From positions 1-51,514 of the IMG/VR virus record IMGVR_UViG_3300025655_000052: a stretch of DNA of 51,514 bases. The stretch is one strand, 5' to 3'. Below are positions 48,401-51,514 of the stretch, piece by piece; within the stretch, counting starts at the first letter, position 1; every line of letters starts with the position of its first letter. Source of the DNA: a virus. A program made the translations under genes and the position numbers. Under the pieces are notes generated by a model. It made no database searches. It was not told the origin of the DNA and worked only from the letters and a program-made list of their open reading frames with translations.

Positions 48401-50408
48401 TCCTTTCTATCAAAAGGGTGTAATAAGAAGTATCATAAGCGAAGACGAACTCTTTACGGAGGCTGTAAATGAGGGTATAATGATGGACTTCTTATATACA
48501 CAGGGTGGGATGGCCGATGCCGCTAAATTGATCAGAACTGGTCTTGAGTCCGCAATTGAGAAATCAGAACTTGGATATGCTGGATATGTGAGAACAAGAA
48601 AGGCTTTACTTAAAATAGCTGAAGCTACGCTCATACTGAACAAGGTTGCTGAAATAGCACCAAGACTTACAGCATATCAGAGAACAAGAGATTTCGAGTA
48701 TGCCAAGATAGACAAGATGGTACAGCAACAGGGTCTATCCAATGAAGAGGAGGAGAAAATGAGAAAGAACGCAAGGATCAAGGCTGCGGCAATTGCCAGA
48801 GAGCTTATGAACTTTTCGGAGGGTGGTGAATCTACGAAGCAGCTTGATAAATACTCAACATACCTGAATGCAGCAATGCAGGGTACGGTAACTTCTGCAA
48901 GGGAGTATAAGAAGAATCCTATCAGGACAACAAGCAGGATGGCTCAGTCAGCGGCCATGTTCTATGGTACGGTAATTGGCATGGCTACTTTCCTTGTTTG
49001 GTCACTTAAAGATGATGATGATGATAAGAAAGTAAATGATATCATTAAAGAGACAAGGGATAATGCGTCTGACTACGTAAAACAGAAATACTTCCTAATA
49101 CCAACTGGTAGAAAGGATAGGGATGGTAATTACACGAGCATAAGGTTGAAAAAACATCCTCAGTTAGTACCATTCTATGAGATGTTTGAAATAGGTTATG
49201 ACAATTTCCTTGCTGGTGATGATGCTGTTTCAATTGTAAGTAAGGAGAATGCACTTAGAATAAACCATGCGTTCTTCGATAACGCTTTACCAATGAACAT
49301 ATCTCCAATTGATAAGAATGGTAATATCAGAAGCGGTTGGGATGCTCCAAAAACACTCGCCCAGTCAAACCCACTTATTGGAGGTGGTATAGAGGCTATT
49401 ACTGGATATGACCTATATAGAAACAGAATGATAGAGCCACAAACATTCAACTCCGCTGGTACATCAGATGCCGTTAAGGGATTGTGGAATCCATACACGG
49501 AGGATTTCTATAAGTCATTTGCACTTGAAATGAAGGATGCAACTGGAACATCATTCTCACCAGCTCAGTACAAACATCTTGTAGAAAGAATGGTTACAAA
49601 CCCAAGAAACAACCTGTATGTTGCTGTGGGATATGCTGCATTGAACCAGTTTAACGACCTTGACATAACAGACAAGGAGCGTTCATTCTCTGAGGATCTT
49701 TATGACATGGTATCAAAAAAGGTAATACACTCATCGTCATCAAGAAAGGGAATGGACAAGGGTGGCGTAGATGAATTTCAAAAAGAACTTCAGGCACTTG
49801 ATGATAAGGAGTATCTTGTCAAAGAGGCGGCAAGAATGGCTATTAAAGACGCTAATGAAAAGGGTGGTTTTGGTAAATTGGTGAATGAGACTGAAACAAG
49901 AAAATACATAGTTGATGTACAGGATAGGTTCCTTGCCAATATGGAGGCGGTGTCAAAGAAGTACCCAGACATGAAATTTGATTCAAATGAGGCGTTATCG
50001 GACTACATTGAATTTATAGACAGGAATGCAGTCCTGTTTGTAAATCCAGTAGGTGATGAGTCAAGTAGGTATAAGTACAATGATATATTATCGGTAAAGC
50101 CTGGAAAAAACAAGTATAGGAAAATGGCTTTGTCAATGGCAAGCGCATTTAGAAACGAGGATATCATAAAGAAAGACCCATTGTCTCCAGAGGTTATCGA
50201 TAGGATGATAGATATTGTGATCACAGCAGAAAATTCAAAGAAAAAGGTTGGACCAGAGTTTGTCATTGAGTATGTAAAGCTATATAACGAAAAGAACAAC
50301 GTAAATCAAAGATCTGGTCCAGTTGTGGATGCTGTTAGAAGTGGTCTTAGGTCTGATTCAACGATTGTAAACCACCAAGGTATTCGTCAATCACTCATGA
50401 ACTGGTAA
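39441..50408 (+). CDS. giant internal virion polyprotein, 3655 aa
   Basis: One continuous frame of 10.97 kb. Residues 8-43 carry two YPEY motifs in a small helical domain common at the start of giant phage proteins. A Pro/Gln linker (about 52-100) and an alpha-rich part follow. Hydrophobic segments lie near 750-795 and 927-950 and another (FYGTVIGMATFLVW) near 3175-3190, followed by a poly-Asp run. A Lys/Glu-rich linker (about 1410-1470) leads to a zincin motif HEMIH (His1559, Glu1560, His1563). A domain ending LTMDRWFMRQYGRL (to about 1980) is like the LTMDRWW domain of phage polyproteins (DUF7178 from memory). A block at about 2254-2352 (GGYGFVSNDGDIKGVFK, then PDVVAMVYDP) is like a GNAT-fold piece. 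Probably packaged in the capsid and ejected; enzyme roles unproven. Confidence 0.7.
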   Translation: MEEKDTLLTVDEFATKIKEKYPEYKDVDNLTLANKIVEKYPEYKSKVSFEGTPEVKKKDSTQPVQTQPVQTQEAPTQAAPLPGLGGVSERPTPSPSVGIGKGVFPAKSPVQDLKESLQDPLLKAQERATRQQLEPTSSQNLLRTEAFTPSNEIVEDADYKEWKSNLPENLQQETDGYDLYGAYKAGMEPIEVAPGEYHLSSRDPKTGRILKSEDHDTFYNSVIEDDKLGYVTYKSKDGNIYSKKQYEIDIAGDAQEIFRVDDTGTVVKEVVETGEVLTPVELDAKRRAVKLAGIRQELYEDIGDKLFDENYMSSSNVIDKYAPKDVKVREAQGDPRDLRFVDVMKRDQEKEDRYNLALNEAKKSVLQDKLYGLAESGDAYIDIAEADLDKVMQSYLDMSEYTDKKEGPSILYGKRVKKETGNIYEMLLPNHVEGSELKLDETISQWVDSKAEDMELSGEAKRMMKSQIKQNYKERKRLEAAANEVSKETGYNLDEVRGDVDKVVNEINSYENELKSIYTPYDVKAKKAQERMTLEFEQIQDRVINRVSNSQEYKDLLSEYQAKVNSGEITVEEANSAVSQKINIMLSQSPEAVELQRKYQGVLSSYDSELRKRTEAIYGELQSSLDQLKGLSKQDEEYRRKLSDKVRQMYKDEQSEIDSDWKKLAFGGLITTEKDTKLGRGIRSGMGDLAASIAGGVEYLVGENTLSEKLASINNQIKSDNPMIDLGEFGFEEFAENPFNEDWWATRVAPSAPLTFSLMAPGIGVGAGTTALATRVGLTGLSRALVTGTVSGIGMRAMESFTEAGLQYYDLIERGESVDYASKQAAKTYSENMDLLALDVAEMTTFFLPASSRLATMAKFVAQVPMNAAEELLQERLPAEELAYNRYLKGELTQKEIAEGVSEYEKVFSGGKFSDIYNFLQTDQGQEVALIGSIYGGAFGAASVPGDISRANSTRRLNNFLNEEIVKYSATETTKTIGNYRINPETNELELVPESKPLEFGRGGVVAGPAETMQEAKNRRIWQLKSTLDEMQMKGLINEDDAKLGKKQIDFAFGVADQMPVNLPLVTRGQLLQKLTEIRDLEEGLEGMTNETLIDAQKKKIAKLKKESEDIIGGTAQGYFINNVSVTKEQFAKIASNSKFAEGVINGEIDVTIMNDADTQKGFAEAIEGYKTDKESYESAMESLGVTKAVRDEVSGYNESVTKEGGIGAKIAPIMTRVENSERINENDINAAIDDIFAEIEAVQNSDLNEKTKEIITNTLYDTAEQLDNYEFTTETRTKTVTQSRTAKNLGAFAEKVSVESFFDNAAGTIDGEENVRFTTDKGVVKATREDGTEFILDTPSMRIDDGDIVFDENGVLESVTVTDRSGTRVTFTGETAMDLAIRDGQNKVGSVPEAALQQIITEEVQVEEEVLKKQPKTKKDAIQEQAAGEVPVQPEAKAGEKVEEGEPKAEPEVTTQKGKEKEVAPATQGIVSKLLEKVSNSNDDAVTKKRKRAALRAVANILNFKSNILPDTKVKVHETDESYRAATGVDGPGVYDATNDTIHINLAHEEAGDETVYHEMIHPIIYNAVKNETEARILTQRMVEGVVRSSGGNKAIVDKLKGWLEQYEASERPEETIAEVAGFLASEFKNLTLSAKNIIKDYLNRMARRFGGKNLFRAVSKDADVVKVLNRLSEAMRAGEAITAEDLRSGEFEIKTGVEREDSVSMKQRLSSKESISENVGVLNNSISNAIKFASEYSYANNLDFKNALQERFKEDQKEIKKKYGVKSFTEISRIGENKPLKEYLVDAYINETLIALQAYPDALGWYDAKTKAAMSVMSLIHPELSTNKDAESAFKIVLAITSNGNKVFDNFKEANRQYEYFKKNGKFDEKKSIGTQSSGIKSSLKLVNNVLDIIPMSDFSRFLNEKFTVSDLKYKDEKGNTKNLLSGFLANTEVYGASIFGAKIGNGFYMNLNGVFDQLTMDRWFMRQYGRLTGTLIDRSTAKVNNGKIRLKDSISKLSNEEKKTLRSLIPGYSSMNMIDLANSIEKVSAKTDKRKIISEGNLNELRKAGNSLAKDNRGEIEAPKGGSQRAFIIDVFNSVQDRLKNDFGIDITIADLQAVNWYPEKGLYKTFQEGAQESSGKEDVSDNEQPDYETAAIRLAKELGVKESEIKKELNETRRRESDIESVRESVRSGAKELGRTDSKDVKNGIEEIKQSILDVKSGKAQPKVTGKQRKASPEKFVSELEKTKDSDPTQYWSVDSVSLSAAKKGKVISVDGGYGFVSNDGDIKGVFKLPTSKAKGVADNILQEAVNQGGTKLDNFDGYLTKIYERNGFRIAARIPFNEEFAPDGWNKEKHGTPDVVAMVYDPNNELGIKEKKFDDYNAGIEYRDSFLEDKAPAAKKPGVKERKAAAPDQKVRASIDFQNRYGKYFTISKEFNNQKHLDNYISFMERKGNKEVGTETFPIGLKERKPLKFRKPRIKDGLEDSIDDQKKAGIIKRLVDSPGKIIKGTNKQLFDFRGELKDYMRNQEELEYAYYRTINALGSNGVAKLAFDKAYEKIYDGLGPTKRDDLDKIIIARRIISINQSRAFNNLDKIEDLFNSPPKFFTKKGGEYLASFEQTMIDLIDTVSNSPLLKDMIIEEAETLMSMMPVMNSIASNPNLTAKEILSEQNKVIKELKNALDKVLKAENVTFTNNRGVKNGLNEAYELLDSKRNEIGDKVFDELNDRADKYFAKFQEMLDQDLADGIISQEQYDAMTGIEYSPRVFMQTVLDINDDIINSREGSEYIDRMLASNFGMNKDAIKTLRDGIDAKAKPDATDRSFFEMITNSEALLGNYINSRERLRKMNDLSLYMANEISALETKFNTLSNKASLTKEEQMELETIKETLDAFSTKKSTGYLPVRYYENGVKKQFYIRGDLYNQWYNMRPGSLIGDSAVGKVVDKILSSPVAVLKTFATGALSPLFGITASAIDLQQLMIFSDAKGFSEIMPFKAAQIAKDLVGVPFYQKGVIRSIISEDELFTEAVNEGIMMDFLYTQGGMADAAKLIRTGLESAIEKSELGYAGYVRTRKALLKIAEATLILNKVAEIAPRLTAYQRTRDFEYAKIDKMVQQQGLSNEEEEKMRKNARIKAAAIARELMNFSEGGESTKQLDKYSTYLNAAMQGTVTSAREYKKNPIRTTSRMAQSAAMFYGTVIGMATFLVWSLKDDDDDKKVNDIIKETRDNASDYVKQKYFLIPTGRKDRDGNYTSIRLKKHPQLVPFYEMFEIGYDNFLAGDDAVSIVSKENALRINHAFFDNALPMNISPIDKNGNIRSGWDAPKTLAQSNPLIGGGIEAITGYDLYRNRMIEPQTFNSAGTSDAVKGLWNPYTEDFYKSFALEMKDATGTSFSPAQYKHLVERMVTNPRNNLYVAVGYAALNQFNDLDITDKERSFSEDLYDMVSKKVIHSSSSRKGMDKGGVDEFQKELQALDDKEYLVKEAARMAIKDANEKGGFGKLVNETETRKYIVDVQDRFLANMEAVSKKYPDMKFDSNEALSDYIEFIDRNAVLFVNPVGDESSRYKYNDILSVKPGKNKYRKMALSMASAFRNEDIIKKDPLSPEVIDRMIDIVITAENSKKKVGPEFVIEYVKLYNEKNNVNQRSGPVVDAVRSGLRSDSTIVNHQGIRQSLMNW

Positions 50409-50447
50409 CGCTCCTGAACTATACAATGTTATATCCTCAAAATTCCG

Positions 50448-50455
50448 TACCTTTG
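50448..50455 (+). promoter_or_regulatory. -7 box, near-leaderless promoter
   Basis: TACCTTTG, a perfect TAnnTTTG, ends 4 nt before the ATG at 50460, with ATG at the -33 position in place of TTG. Confidence 0.55.
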
Positions 50456-50459
50456 AGTT

Positions 50460-50816
50460 ATGCCGAAGGATGCGTGTTATAGAAAAGTAAAGGCGAAGTA
50501 CAAAGTATTTCCGAGTGCAAGAGCATCACAAGCTATAGCAAAGTGCCGTAAGGCGAGTGGTACAGTAAAGAAGAGTAAGTCAGGAACGGAGCTAAAAAGG
50601 TGGGAAAAGGAAAAATGGGTTGATACCCGAACAGGTAAAGCCTGTGGTGCTGGTGGTAAGAACGAGTATTGCAGACCTACTAAGCGTGTTTCGAGCAAGA
50701 CACCTAAGACAAAGGGTGAAATGTCAGGTTCGGAACTCGCAAGAAAGAAGAGGGAGAAGAGTAAGATTGGAATGGGTAAACGAGTAAAAGCGGTTAAACG
50801 TGGCAGAAAAGGGTAA
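50460..50816 (+). CDS. basic DUF5872-like protein, 118 aa
   Basis: Begins MPKDACYRKVKAKYKVFPSA and has RASQAIAKCRK, KWVDTRTGKACG and KNEYCRPTKRVSS. This order (CYxKVKxxYxVxPSAxAS...KCRK...GKxCG...CRP) matches the DUF5872 family as I recall it, found in virion-packed basic proteins of phages and large DNA viruses. Lys/Arg richness indicates DNA binding in the capsid. The 3' end overlaps the next gene. Confidence 0.7.
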   Translation: MPKDACYRKVKAKYKVFPSARASQAIAKCRKASGTVKKSKSGTELKRWEKEKWVDTRTGKACGAGGKNEYCRPTKRVSSKTPKTKGEMSGSELARKKREKSKIGMGKRVKAVKRGRKG

Positions 50817-51096
50817 AAAATCTGGTATTCCAGAACGATACAAGAAAAAAGGCTTCACCAAGGTAGGTGCTAAGAAGAAATCCACACGACCTGGAAAGAA
50901 GTGGATGGTACTTGCCAAGAAGGGAGATAAATACAAGATCGTTCACGGAGGGGATAGTAAGATGAAAGACTTTTCCCAACACAAGAATAAGGAAAGAAAG
51001 GATAAGTTTTGGGATAGGATGGGAGGAAAGGATTCAGAGAAGGCGAATGATAAGTTCAGCCCTCTATATTGGCATAAGAAATTTAAAACATGGTAA
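50800..51096 (+). CDS. basic virion-associated protein (DUF5754-like), 98 aa
   Basis: Starts with GTG at 50800 inside the previous gene. The C-terminal half KKWMVLAKKGDKYKIVHGG ... KDFSQHKNKERKDKFWDRMG ... FSPLYWHKKFKTW matches a short family of phage proteins I recall as DUF5754. It is basic and partly beta. It often sits next to DUF5872-type genes. Likely a small DNA-binding or capsid-associated protein. Confidence 0.65.
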   Translation: MAEKGKKSGIPERYKKKGFTKVGAKKKSTRPGKKWMVLAKKGDKYKIVHGGDSKMKDFSQHKNKERKDKFWDRMGGKDSEKANDKFSPLYWHKKFKTW

Positions 51097-51098
51097 AA

Positions 51099-51200
51099 AT
51101 GGCTTACGGTAAAAAAATGTCTGGTAAGAAAATGTCTTCAGCAAAAGCTTGCGCTAAGTGCAAAAAGATGGGCAAGAAGTCTTGCAGTTGTAAAAAGTAA
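51099..51200 (+). CDS. Lys/Cys-rich micropeptide, 33 aa
   Basis: ATG 51099 to TAA 51198-51200. It contains KACAKCKKMGKKSCSCKK, four cysteines in two pairs and about one third lysine. It could bind zinc or DNA. It lies between two rightward genes with normal spacing, which supports translation. Confidence 0.5.
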   Translation: MAYGKKMSGKKMSSAKACAKCKKMGKKSCSCKK

Positions 51201-51206
51201 TAGGAG

Positions 51207-51514
51207 ATGGCGATAACGGCTATATCACATACGGTATGTCTTGACTGTAGTCAAAATGAGTTCACGGTAACTGGATCCATAACTGGAGAACCTACTGAAT
51301 CAGTAACAAACAGCCTGTCTGTAACAGATCCAAGTGGGAACACTGTCGTTTACGATAATGCAACGATAGGAAATGACCTTTACACAAGTCCATTTACATA
51401 CACTGTGTCTGCTGGTAGCACTATCATAACAGGCGGTGGATCGGTTAGTCAAGCGACATTGAACTGGACAACTGCTCCAAACACTACGTACTCATTTATA
51501 CTGAGAACAATGGT
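51207..51514 (+). CDS. beta-rich structural protein, 5' part, cut by window edge
   Basis: ATG 51207 follows TAGGAG, one of the few Shine-Dalgarno-like sites in the window. About 102 codons are seen, with Ser/Thr-rich strands (TVTGSITGEPTESVTNSLSV, TYTVSAGSTIITGGGSVS) and open to the edge. The pattern fits an Ig-like or fibre-like virion protein. Confidence 0.6.
   Translation, partial: MAITAISHTVCLDCSQNEFTVTGSITGEPTESVTNSLSVTDPSGNTVVYDNATIGNDLYTSPFTYTVSAGSTIITGGGSVSQATLNWTTAPNTTYSFILRTM

Noticed and set aside
1-51514. CRISPR array or insertion sequence
   Set aside because: No regularly spaced repeats of 20-40 bp and no transposase were seen; the only recombinase is the resolvase-sized serine enzyme.

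Overview
The window is a piece of a tailed double-stranded DNA phage that almost certainly infects a member of the Bacteroidetes. The evidence is a complete head and neck module (large terminase, portal, scaffold-like protein, major capsid protein, connector proteins, a very large crAss-like muzzle/stabilization protein, internal virion proteins). Several promoters have the Bacteroidetes form TTTG-N19-TAnnTTTG, and genes have A-rich leaders without Shine-Dalgarno sequences. No tail tube, tape measure or sheath gene is seen, and the connector, muzzle and internal-protein order points to a podovirus-type particle distantly related to crAss-like and Cellulophaga podoviruses. Both ends are cut inside genes.

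Layout. (1) About 1-9180: a leftward block of roughly 35 tightly packed, mostly tiny genes: a DnaD-like replication protein, a DnaA-domain-IV-like protein, a serine recombinase, several one- or two-helix membrane peptides and many short acidic proteins of unknown role. At least five copies of a 16-bp palindrome TGTC-N8-GACA followed by TTTTA lie upstream of these genes and are probably their promoters or operators. (2) About 9180-10030: an 850-bp intergenic region with two of those elements, G/C-rich hairpins, a 13-bp tandem repeat and a terminator; a possible replication or control region. (3) About 10030-19400: a mosaic of short operons that switch strand repeatedly: SprT-like zincin, PD-(D/E)XK nuclease-like protein, RuvC-like resolvase, MazG-like protein, GNAT acetyltransferase, HNH nuclease, metallophosphoesterase and a compact zinc-ribbon protein. 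Several have their own promoter 4-5 nt from the ATG and their own hairpin terminator. (4) About 19400-51514: the rightward virion module from terminase to a 3655-residue polyprotein, followed by basic Lys-rich proteins and a truncated beta-rich structural gene. A leftward membrane/coiled-coil gene pair sits inside it.

How it fits together. The leftward genes look like early host-takeover and replication functions under a common phage-specific control element. The middle genes look like DNA processing and nucleotide metabolism driven by the host primary sigma factor. The rightward genes build the capsid, the portal-proximal neck and a cargo of internal proteins. The largest cargo protein combines a zincin protease motif, an LTMDRW-type phage polyprotein domain, a GNAT-like block and hydrophobic segments, and is the best candidate for a protein packaged and ejected with the DNA. 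No lysin, DNA polymerase, RNA polymerase, tRNA or CRISPR array was recognised in this window.
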